Source: JAVWJP01 sp036638975
Lineage (GTDB): Bacteria > Bacillota > Clostridia > Oscillospirales > Ruminococcaceae
Assembly (NCBI GenBank): GCA_036638975.1
Contig: JAVWJP010000004.1
Coordinates: 62,001 to 126,000, forward strand
Length of the DNA stretch: 64,000 nucleotides
Direction: 5' to 3'
Shown here in pieces: positions 50,579 through 58,508 of this stretch. Within the stretch, counting starts at the first letter, position 1. Every line of letters begins with the position of its first letter. A program made the position numbers and the translations under genes. The notes beneath the pieces are model-generated. The model searched no databases. It worked only from the letters and a program-made list of their open reading frames with translations, and had not been told where the DNA came from.

Positions 50579-52393
50579 CTATTCATCTAACTTTAAAACC
50601 GCCATGAATGCCTCCTGCGGAACCTCCACCGTGCCAAGCTGCCGCATCTTCTTTTTGCCCTCTTTTTGTTTTTCAAGCAGCTTTTTCTTGCGGGTAATGT
50701 CGCCGCCGTAGCACTTTGCCAAAACGTCCTTGCGCATAGCCTTTACAGTTTCGCGCGCTATAACCTTGCCGCCTATAGCCGCCTGTATTGGCACCTCAAA
50801 CATTTGACGCGGGATATTTTCTTTGAGCTTTTCGGTAAGCTTGCGCCCACGCGCATAGGCACTGTCGGCAAAAACCACAAACGAAAGCGCGTCTACAATC
50901 TCTCCGTTTAAAAGTATATCAAGCTTTACAAGGCGTGAGGCTCTGTAGCCTGTAAGCTCGTAGTCAAACGATGCATAACCCTTTGTGCGGCTTTTAAGCG
51001 CATCAAAGAAGTCGTAAATTATCTCGTTAAGCGGCAAATCGTAGTGCAGCTCAACTCTGTCCTCGTCCAAATATTTTGTGTCGCGGTACTCGCCGCGCCT
51101 GCCTTGGCACAAGTCCATAATATTGCCTATATATTGGCTTGGCGTAAATATACTTGCCCGCACAAATGGCTCCTCCGCCGCCGCTATCTGCCCGGGGTCG
51201 GGGTAATTTGTGGGGTTATCTATAATTAAAGTTTCGCCGTTTGTCATTGTAAGATGATAAATAACGCTTGGTGCCGTTGTTATAATATCTAGGTTAAACT
51301 CGCGTTCTATGCGCTCTTGTATAATCTCCATATGAAGCAGCCCCAAAAAACCGCATCTAAAGCCAAAGCCCAGTGCTACAGAGGTTTCCGGCTCAAAGCT
51401 TAATGAAGCATCGTTGAGCTGAAGCTTCTCCAGAGCATCGCGCAAATCGGGGTAGCGGGCAGAATCGGTTGGATATATACCGGAAAAAACCATGGGGTTT
51501 ACCTTGCGGTAGCCTGGCATAGCGGCAGCACAGGGGTTTTCAACATCGGTGACGGTGTCGCCTACCGCGGTGTCCTTAACATTTTTAATGGACGCCGTAA
51601 AATAACCAACCTGCCCCGCCATCAGCAAGCCCGTGGGGTTAAGCCTAACAGCACCCATAGTGCCCACATCTATAACAGTAAATTCTGCGCCTGTCTGCAT
51701 CATGCGCACAGTCATGCCGTTTTCTATTTTACCGTCAAACACACGTATATACACTATTACGCCCTTGTAGCTGTCATAAATGCTGTCAAAAACAAGCGCT
51801 TTAAGCGGCGCATTTGCATCTCCCTTTGGCGCGGGTATGCCCGAAACTATAAGCTCTAACACCTCGTCTATGCCTATGCCCTGCTTCGCCGAAATTCTGG
51901 GTGCGTCCATTGCCGGTATACCTATAACATTTTCTATCTCATGGCATACGCGCTCAGGGTCTGCCGACGGTAAATCTATTTTATTTACAACAGGCAACAC
52001 CTCAAGGTCGTGCTCTAATGCAAGGTAGGTGTTTGCAAGGGTCTGCGCCTCTATGCCCTGCGAGGCATCAACGACAAGCACCGCACCCTCACACGCGGCA
52101 AGCGAACGCGACACCTCGTAGTTAAAGTCGACGTGTCCGGGTGTGTCTATTAAGTTTAAAATGTAATCTTCACCGTCAAGTGCAGTGTATTTAACCGAAA
52201 CCGCGCGCGCCTTTATGGTTATCCCGCGCTCGCGCTCTATGTCCATGTTGTCCAAAAGCTGTGCTTCCATGTCGCGCAGAGCAACAGCGCTTGTTCGTTC
52301 TAAAAGCCTGTCCGCCAAGGTAGATTTGCCATGGTCTATATGCGCTATAATGCAAAAATTGCGCGTATGCCTGCGAATATTTACGTCGTCCAT
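50579..52393 (-). CDS. lepA: Elongation factor 4 (LepA)
   Basis: A 604-residue translational GTPase acting on stalled or initiating ribosomes. G motifs: AHIDHGKST, DTPGHVDF, NKIDLPSAD. The LepA-specific C-terminal domain carries YRASRLVKLDILLNGEIVDA and ends KKMRQLGTVEVPQEAFMAVL. A clear AGGAGG ribosome site precedes the ATG. Confidence 0.98.
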   Translation of the reverse strand: MDDVNIRRHTRNFCIIAHIDHGKSTLADRLLERTSAVALRDMEAQLLDNMDIERERGITIKARAVSVKYTALDGEDYILNLIDTPGHVDFNYEVSRSLAACEGAVLVVDASQGIEAQTLANTYLALEHDLEVLPVVNKIDLPSADPERVCHEIENVIGIPAMDAPRISAKQGIGIDEVLELIVSGIPAPKGDANAPLKALVFDSIYDSYKGVIVYIRVFDGKIENGMTVRMMQTGAEFTVIDVGTMGAVRLNPTGLLMAGQVGYFTASIKNVKDTAVGDTVTDVENPCAAAMPGYRKVNPMVFSGIYPTDSARYPDLRDALEKLQLNDASLSFEPETSVALGFGFRCGFLGLLHMEIIQERIEREFNLDIITTAPSVIYHLTMTNGETLIIDNPTNYPDPGQIAAAEEPFVRASIFTPSQYIGNIMDLCQGRRGEYRDTKYLDEDRVELHYDLPLNEIIYDFFDALKSRTKGYASFDYELTGYRASRLVKLDILLNGEIVDALSFVVFADSAYARGRKLTEKLKENIPRQMFEVPIQAAIGGKVIARETVKAMRKDVLAKCYGGDITRKKKLLEKQKEGKKKMRQLGTVEVPQEAFMAVLKLDE

Positions 52394-52413
52394 ATAAAGC
52401 CTCCTAGGGAGTT

Positions 52414-53460
52414 TTATTTTAAATTGGTACTGTTTATTTTGTCATACTCGGGGCTTTTTACAACCTTTAGGCTGTCCATAAGCGCCTTTAGTTCTTCGTC
52501 AAGCTTAGGCCCTGCAAGCTCGGTGCAAACCATATTTTCAAGGGTTGCCTTGTTAGCTTCAAAGTAAGCATCGTCCAGCGGCAGACGGTTTATAATATGG
52601 ATACCGAAATCACTTTTAATAATTCCGCTTATTTCACCGACTTTAAGGGCTTTTGTGCCCTCGTAAAACTCCGTCACCATTTGTCCTTCGGGGAAGATAT
52701 ACCCGTCGGGGTTAGAGCTTGCACCTGGGTCTTCGCCATATTCAGCTATAAGCGCGTCAAAATCTTCGCCGGCTTTTGCGCGTGCAAGAGCTTTTTCGGC
52801 AAGCTCGGTTTTTGCCGCCAGCTCCGCTTCGTCCGTTATGCCCTGCGTCGATATTAAAATATGCTTTGCTCTTAAATAATTCTTAATTAAGTAGTCTTTT
52901 ACTTCCTCCGCAGTCGGCGCTATTGCGCTACCGGGGGCAAGCATAACTTTTTGCAGCTTCTGCTGCAAAAGCTGGTCCTCACGCAGTGCTTTGTAAAGCC
53001 CGCGTGTCATAAACTGCTTTTCCAGTACCGCATCATATTTTGAGGGGCTGCCGTTTTCTTTGATGCCATTATCTATTTCGTTTGTAACCGTGCGTTTTTC
53101 TTCCGCTGTCAGCTTGATATCATGCTGACCTGCGTATTTTTTTATGGCGCGGGCAAACACCATTGTCTGCAAAGATTGCTCCTTAATCATGTCCATCATG
53201 TCGGGGTTTTCGGTCCAAAAAGCTGCCGGGTCTTGCCCCGCCTGCAAAAAGCTCTGCTCATAATAATCCTTTGAATTTAGAATGTAATAGCGCAGCTCCT
53301 CCAGCGACACATTTTCGCCGTCAATAGTCACTATGGTGTCAACCTTAACAGGGTTTCCGTTTTCGTCGGTCAAATAGCTTTTCTTGCCTGACGAGCAAGC
53401 TGTAAACGCAGTCACACTTATTACCGCCGTAAGCAGCAACGCAATTATTTTTTTTGTCAA
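52414..53460 (-). CDS. Parvulin-type peptidyl-prolyl isomerase lipoprotein (PrsA-like)
   Basis: A 348-residue lipoprotein with lipobox FTAC-S (Cys about 22). An N-terminal SurA/PrsA-like chaperone region (about 45-190) precedes a parvulin domain (about 197-300) with LRAKHILIST and GDEF-free motif FGIHIINRLPL. It folds exported proteins after secretion. The TTG at 53460 follows GGAGG by 7-8 bases; an ATG at 53475 sits inside that site. It lies 20 bases before lepA. Confidence 0.88.
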   Translation of the reverse strand: MTKKIIALLLTAVISVTAFTACSSGKKSYLTDENGNPVKVDTIVTIDGENVSLEELRYYILNSKDYYEQSFLQAGQDPAAFWTENPDMMDMIKEQSLQTMVFARAIKKYAGQHDIKLTAEEKRTVTNEIDNGIKENGSPSKYDAVLEKQFMTRGLYKALREDQLLQQKLQKVMLAPGSAIAPTAEEVKDYLIKNYLRAKHILISTQGITDEAELAAKTELAEKALARAKAGEDFDALIAEYGEDPGASSNPDGYIFPEGQMVTEFYEGTKALKVGEISGIIKSDFGIHIINRLPLDDAYFEANKATLENMVCTELAGPKLDEELKALMDSLKVVKSPEYDKINSTNLK

Positions 53461-53531
53461 AATAGTAGCCTCCATTTTATTGTTTTATGCGCACCCTGCG
53501 CCATGTTTTTTTATGGTAGAGCCGTTTTGTT

Positions 53532-54119
53532 TTACCCGACTTTAATTGCCTTTCCGGAGTAAGCACCCGCAGCGTGTTTATGCGAGGCCTTCGGCTGTGC
53601 CGACGCCGTAGCGGTGCTGCTTTTAGCACTGCTTTGCGACGAGCTTTCTGACGACGAGCTTTCGCTGCTGTCGCCGGAGGCTTCTGTGCTGCTTGCCGCA
53701 TTAGCATCGCCGCTTGCATCGCCGGTGCTCTCTGCACCGCTTGGAAGCTGCATGGGCATACCGTTTTCGTCAAGAAAAAGGCTTGCTGTAGTACCCATTC
53801 CGTCGGGCAGCTCTGCATTTACCGCAGTACTTTCACCCGGCTTTTTTGTAAAAGCATATATAATCATGGATATTCCCGCAACGGCAATTGCCATAATAAT
53901 AATTTTTTGAAGCGGCGTAAACAACGGCTTTTTGTTTGGGTTTGGGTATTTAATACCGGCAACCACCAACCCAAAAAACAAGCCCACCAAAACACCCCCG
54001 CCAAGTGTTATCAAAACATATTTAAGCACGGTAATAACACCCGCGGCGCCCGCCATGCCCAATGCTGCTCCCGCTTCTGCACCTCCCGCGCCTCCCGCCA
54101 TCATTCCCATACCACCCAT
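53532..54119 (-). CDS. Small membrane protein with Gly/Ala-rich N-terminus and Ser-rich tail, unknown
   Basis: A 195-residue protein. The N-terminus is Gly/Ala/Met-rich (GGMGMMAGGAGGAEAGAALG), followed by two membrane helices (about 30-55 and 69-90). The rest (about 95-195) is a Ser/Ala-rich, probably disordered tail. I recognise no family. It lies about 49 bases downstream of the Na/Pi cotransporter and upstream of the parvulin gene. The low-complexity ends are typical of extracytoplasmic spacers, but no anchor motif is visible. Confidence 0.65.
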   Translation of the reverse strand: MGGMGMMAGGAGGAEAGAALGMAGAAGVITVLKYVLITLGGGVLVGLFFGLVVAGIKYPNPNKKPLFTPLQKIIIMAIAVAGISMIIYAFTKKPGESTAVNAELPDGMGTTASLFLDENGMPMQLPSGAESTGDASGDANAASSTEASGDSSESSSSESSSQSSAKSSTATASAQPKASHKHAAGAYSGKAIKVG

Positions 54120-54168
54120 TGTTTTTCCCCTTTCGTAAAATATACGACTAAACCCGCAGTAATTAAAC

Positions 54169-55947
54169 CTACGCTTTTATTTTGCTGTAGTATTTTTGCT
54201 CGTAATAAGCATATTTTTCGTTATATTGCTCGGTTTCGCCCTTGTGTATTTTGCGTATATATTCGTGTCTGTCAAGCCCGTGGCTTTCGCCCTCGTGCCC
54301 CAAAAGATAAACCCCTACGTTAGAGCAGTGGTCGGCAATGCGCTCTAAATTTGCCAGCGTTTCTACAAACGGAAATGCCGCATCTACAGAGCAAAGCCCC
54401 TGCTTTAACCTGTCTATATGCCGCAGCTTTAGGGTTTCCTCCATTAAGTCTATATTCTCCTCCAAAGGCTCTATATCTGTCAAATTGCTAAGATTGCGCG
54501 AGGCTGTTGCATCTACCGATATAGCTATTATTTCGCTTACCGCCGCCGTAACCACATTAAGCTCGGTCAATGCGCCCTCAGAGAACCTAACGTCGTTTTC
54601 GTAAACCGTTTGTGCGCATTCAAGAACATTCATAGAGTAATCGCCTATTCGCTCAAACTCGCTCTCAAGCTGTAAAAGCTCTGATATCTGACGATTTTCC
54701 GGCTCTGTAAGCTCGCATTCGGCAAGCTTTAGCAGGTACGGCGCAAGTGAATCCTCCATTTTATCTATGGCGTTCTCGTTTTCGCGTATGCGTTCTGCGG
54801 CGCGTTTGTCGTACTTGTGGAATAAAACCGAAACCTCGTTAAAGTTTGCAGCGGCAAGCGATGCCATGCGTACAACGGTGTTTCGCGCCTGTGTTATAGC
54901 AAGCCCGGGCGAAACCATAAAGCGCTCGTCCAAAACACTTGCTTCCTCTGTCTGTACCTCGTCCTTGCTGTCCGGCACGGTAAGGCAGGCTATTTTTTCT
55001 AAGAGCTTTGTAAAGGGCATAAATAAAAGTGTAACGACAACGTTAAAAACAGTATGAAAATTAGCTATTCCGCCGCGCCCTATTGGATTGTTCCAAAACG
55101 AAAAGCCTATGGTGTACTGAAATGTATAAATGCCTATTAAAAAGATGACAGTCCCTATGACGTTTAAGTAAAAGTGCACAGCCGCCGCGCGCTTTGCGTT
55201 TTTGTTTGCGCCTATACTTGCAAGAATAGGCGTAATGCAGGTACCTATATTTTGCCCCATTATAATGGGGAATGCGGCAGAAAATGTAATAAGCCCCGTT
55301 GACGAAAGCGCTTGAAGTATGCCAACAGAGGCAGACGACGACTGTATTATGCAGGTAACCGCCGCGCCCACTATTACGCCTAAAACCGGGTTTGAAAGCG
55401 TAGCGAACATCTTGGCAAACTGCGGCAAGTCGCGCAGCACCATAACCGATTCTTCCATTTTAAGCATACCTGTAAACAAAATGCCAAAGCCCAAAAGTAT
55501 TTGACCTATGTTTTTTTGCTTAGACCTTTTTGCGGTAAATAAAACAACTATACCCACAGCTGCCACCAACGGCGCAAGCGACGACGGCTTCATTATCCGT
55601 AAAAAAAAGTTGTCGCTTCCAATGTCTGAAAGGCGTAAGATATGTGCTGTTATAGTAGTACCTATGTTTGCGCCCATTATAATACCCACTGCACCATGCA
55701 GCTTTATAATGCCGGCGTTTACAAGCCCCACCACTATAACCGTTGTTGCCGATGAGCTTTGTACCGCCGCCGTTATGACAGTACCCAGCATCACGCTTTT
55801 TAAAACGTTGCTTGTCGCCTTTTCAAGCACCTGCTCCATGCGCCCGCCCGACAGCTTTTCAAGACCTCCGCCAAGTATTGTCATGCCGTATAAAAACAGT
55901 GCCAAACCGCCAACAAGCGATATAATGTTAAAAATGTCAAATGTCAT
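54169..55947 (-). CDS. Na+/Pi cotransporter family protein with PhoU-like domain
   Basis: A 592-residue protein. Two repeated halves of the NptA/PNaS transporter domain (about 1-310), each with a QSSSAT/QSSSAS motif, are followed by a cytoplasmic PhoU-like helical domain (about 345-560). Such proteins take up phosphate with sodium, and the PhoU-like domain may sense phosphate or c-di-AMP status. A good promoter lies upstream, partly inside the 3' end of the deacetylase gene. Confidence 0.92.
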   Translation of the reverse strand: MTFDIFNIISLVGGLALFLYGMTILGGGLEKLSGGRMEQVLEKATSNVLKSVMLGTVITAAVQSSSATTVIVVGLVNAGIIKLHGAVGIIMGANIGTTITAHILRLSDIGSDNFFLRIMKPSSLAPLVAAVGIVVLFTAKRSKQKNIGQILLGFGILFTGMLKMEESVMVLRDLPQFAKMFATLSNPVLGVIVGAAVTCIIQSSSASVGILQALSSTGLITFSAAFPIIMGQNIGTCITPILASIGANKNAKRAAAVHFYLNVIGTVIFLIGIYTFQYTIGFSFWNNPIGRGGIANFHTVFNVVVTLLFMPFTKLLEKIACLTVPDSKDEVQTEEASVLDERFMVSPGLAITQARNTVVRMASLAAANFNEVSVLFHKYDKRAAERIRENENAIDKMEDSLAPYLLKLAECELTEPENRQISELLQLESEFERIGDYSMNVLECAQTVYENDVRFSEGALTELNVVTAAVSEIIAISVDATASRNLSNLTDIEPLEENIDLMEETLKLRHIDRLKQGLCSVDAAFPFVETLANLERIADHCSNVGVYLLGHEGESHGLDRHEYIRKIHKGETEQYNEKYAYYEQKYYSKIKA

Positions 55948-55994
55948 GTTTGCCCTCCCGCGTTGCTAACGGTGTGTTTTTTGCGAACACAAAT

Positions 55995-56024
55995 ATTATA
56001 ACATTTTTTACATAGTTTCGTCAA
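55995..56024 (-). promoter_or_regulatory. Sigma-A promoter of the Na/Pi cotransporter
   Basis: On the minus strand TTGACG (56019-56024) and TATAAT (55995-56000) are 18 bases apart. The -35 box overlaps the last codons of the deacetylase gene. Confidence 0.65.
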
Positions 56025-56982
56025 ACAGCTTAAATTCAAAGCCCTTTTCCCTCAACATATCCACCGCTCTCGGCAATGCCTCGGTGTTTGCCTTAGAAAT
56101 GGCATGAAGAAGGTAAATAGCGCCGTCATGCGCCGCAGATACTATTTTATTATACGCTTCCTCGGTAGTGGGCTGCTTGTTTTGGTCCCAGTCATTATAT
56201 GCGAAGCTCCAAAAAAGCTGCTTGTAGCCCATCTTATTCATAAGCGCCACCGTCTGCTCGCTAAAAGCACCCTCGGGGTAACGAAAAACACTCATATTAT
56301 AATTAAAGTTTTCTTTAACATAATTATGCAGGCTCATAGCATCTGCCTGTGCCGCGTCCAGCGGGATAGTTGTGTAATTTGGGTGCTTGTCGCTGTGGTT
56401 CCCCACAATATGTCCCTCGTCTATCATGCGCTGTATAAGCTCGGGGTTGGTTTTTACATAATGCTTGGTAACAAAAAATATGGCGGGTACTTTTTTGTCT
56501 TTAAGCACGTCCAATATTTTTGCCGTATAGCCGTTTTCGTAGCCCTCGTCAAAGGTTAAGTATATATTACCCTTTTCTTTGCCCACAAACCAGCAGTTGT
56601 ATTTACCGAATTTTTCTTGAAAAGTGTCTATATCTGTCGGGTGATTGTTTGCGTCCTTGTGTCTGCCCGGCCCCCAAACCACCTGTTTCCCGTCAAGGGC
56701 GCCGATTTCAGCGAAATCGGCGCTCATAGCGGGTATCATTGATGAGCTTGTATTTGCCGGCGGCTCTGCCTCGCCCGCAGGCGGCATAGACGAGCCGTCC
56801 TCAGGCAGCGACGGAATAACGCTTTCTTCTCCGCTTGTCGTGTCCGGCTCTGACGACGAGATAGAGGACGAGGCTTCCGGTGGAACAGATGATGAACTCA
56901 TACTGTCACACGCCGTACAGCCCGCAAGCGTAAGTGCGGCTGACAATGCAGAAAATAACATAACAGTTTTTAAAATCTTCAC
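56008..56982 (-). CDS. Polysaccharide deacetylase lipoprotein (PdaA-like)
   Basis: A 324-residue lipoprotein (lipobox LAGC, Cys about 22), with a Ser/Pro-rich spacer (about 25-85) and a CE4 deacetylase domain (about 125-315). Motifs: LTFDEGYENGY (metal Asp), HIVGNHSDKHP, RYPEGAFS and LLHAI. PdaA-like enzymes de-N-acetylate muramic acid to form cortex delta-lactam, needed for germination. FDEGYENGY is the PdaA-type signature. GTG start at 56982, behind GGAGG. A perfect palindrome lies in the spacer-coding part. Confidence 0.88.
   Translation of the reverse strand: MKILKTVMLFSALSAALTLAGCTACDSMSSSSVPPEASSSISSSEPDTTSGEESVIPSLPEDGSSMPPAGEAEPPANTSSSMIPAMSADFAEIGALDGKQVVWGPGRHKDANNHPTDIDTFQEKFGKYNCWFVGKEKGNIYLTFDEGYENGYTAKILDVLKDKKVPAIFFVTKHYVKTNPELIQRMIDEGHIVGNHSDKHPNYTTIPLDAAQADAMSLHNYVKENFNYNMSVFRYPEGAFSEQTVALMNKMGYKQLFWSFAYNDWDQNKQPTTEEAYNKIVSAAHDGAIYLLHAISKANTEALPRAVDMLREKGFEFKLFDETM
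56699..56723. repeat. Perfect 11-base-pair hairpin inside the deacetylase gene
   Basis: GCGCCGATTTC, loop AGC, GAAATCGGCGC. It lies in the spacer-coding part between lipobox and catalytic domain (about residues 87-95), where insertion would be tolerated. It may be a palindromic element copy like that in the dacB-type gene, though the two sequences are not alike. Confidence 0.7.
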
Positions 56983-56997
56983 TTCTTTTATACCTCC

Positions 56998-57037
56998 AAG
57001 TGCACTACATACTATTAATACAGTGTAGCACTTTTTT
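56998..57037. other. Hairpin upstream of the deacetylase start
   Basis: On the plus strand AAGTG-CA-CTACA and TGTAG-CACTT form a stem with a two-base bulge, followed by TTTTT. No plus-strand gene precedes it. On the minus strand it lies directly before the GGAGG of the deacetylase gene, so it may be a leader hairpin or a barrier to antisense transcription. Confidence 0.5.
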
Positions 57038-57230
57038 TACGAAATAAGTTACAAAATAATAAAATTTCACGCTTATTTCACATTTAGTATGTGCATATAA
57101 TAAGAAATAATCATGCCGGACAAACGGTATATTTTAGAATTTTTTTAAAACAATATAGGATAGCGCAGATTAAGCCCTATAAAAATTACTTTTTGACAAT
57201 ATTAATTTTAAAAATGAATGGAGCATTACT

Positions 57231-58508
57231 ATGAACTACCCCTTTTGTATAAGTGCAGTGCATGGACGCGAAATACTGGATTCGCGCGGAAACCCCACGG
57301 TAGAGGCACAGGTGCGGCTTTCCGGCGGCGCAAGAGGTGTTGCAAGCGTACCCTCAGGTGCTTCCACAGGTATTCACGAGGCATTAGAGCTGCGCGACGG
57401 CGACAAAAAACGCTACGGCGGCAAAGGCGTTTTACGTGCGGTAAACAATATAAACGGCAAAATATCCAAAGCTGTATGCGGACTGGACGGTGCTTCTCAA
57501 GCACTTGTAGACAACACCCTTTTAAAGCTTGACGGTACAGAAAACAAAGAAAGGCTTGGTGCAAATGCCATTCTTGCAGTTTCGCTTGCCGTTGCAAAGG
57601 CAAGCGCAAATGCTATGAACCTTCCGCTTTACCGTTACCTTGGCGGTGCGGGCGCGCGCACACTGCCTGTGCCTATGATGAACATTTTAAACGGCGGAGC
57701 ACACGCCTCAAATAACATAGATGTGCAGGAGTTTATGATAATGCCTGTCGGGGCGGCAAGCTTTACAGAGGGTCTGCGCTGGTGCAGCGAGATTTACCAC
57801 ACACTCGGCAAAATTCTTAAAGCAAAAGGGCATAATATCTCTGTAGGTGACGAGGGCGGCTTTGCGCCAAACCTTGCCGGTGACAGCGAAGCTTTAGATT
57901 TTATAGTACAAGCAGTAGAAGAAGCAGGGTATAATACTAAAAGTCAAATAAAAATAGCCCTAGATGCGGCAGCGGGCGAGTGGCAGCACGAAGGAGTTTA
58001 CACCCTGCCAAAGGCAAACACAGTTATGAGCACCGAAGCGCTTATTTCGCATTGGGAAAACATTTGCGAAGAATACCCCGTCATTTCTATAGAGGACGGC
58101 GTGGGGGAGGACGACTGGGAGGGCTGGGTTAAGCTTACCGAGCGCCTTGGCAGGGGCATACAGCTTGTTGGCGACGACCTTTTTGTGACAAGCACAAGCC
58201 GCATAAAGCAGGGTATAGAGCTTTCGGCGGCAAATTCTGTTTTAATAAAGCTTAACCAAATAGGAACTCTCAGCGAAACACTGGCTGCTATAGAAGCAGC
58301 CAAAAATGCCGGCTACAGTACAATAGTTTCGCACCGCTCGGGTGAAACCGAGGACAGCTTTATAGCCGACCTTGCAGTGGCAGTGTGCGCGGGGCAAATA
58401 AAAACAGGTGCCCCCTGCCGCAGTGACAGAGTTGCAAAATACAACCGTCTGCTGCGTATAGAGGAGCACCTACAGGACACCGCCCTTTATGCTGGAGAAA
58501 ATTTTTAA
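57231..58508 (+). CDS. eno: Enolase
   Basis: A 425-residue enolase making PEP from 2-phosphoglycerate. Motifs: AVHGREILDSRGNPTVEA, GDEGGFAPNLAG, SIEDGVGEDDWEGW, SHRSGETEDSF and KTGAPCRSDR. ATG after GGAG. The stop overlaps the 3' end of the convergent gene by 4 bases and no terminator is visible between them, so both messages probably run into each other. Confidence 0.97.
   Translation: MNYPFCISAVHGREILDSRGNPTVEAQVRLSGGARGVASVPSGASTGIHEALELRDGDKKRYGGKGVLRAVNNINGKISKAVCGLDGASQALVDNTLLKLDGTENKERLGANAILAVSLAVAKASANAMNLPLYRYLGGAGARTLPVPMMNILNGGAHASNNIDVQEFMIMPVGAASFTEGLRWCSEIYHTLGKILKAKGHNISVGDEGGFAPNLAGDSEALDFIVQAVEEAGYNTKSQIKIALDAAAGEWQHEGVYTLPKANTVMSTEALISHWENICEEYPVISIEDGVGEDDWEGWVKLTERLGRGIQLVGDDLFVTSTSRIKQGIELSAANSVLIKLNQIGTLSETLAAIEAAKNAGYSTIVSHRSGETEDSFIADLAVAVCAGQIKTGAPCRSDRVAKYNRLLRIEEHLQDTALYAGENF

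Noticed and set aside
57185..57230. TTGACA near 57195 as an eno promoter
   Set aside because: No acceptable -10 box lies 16-18 bases downstream, and the transcript would start at the ribosome site.
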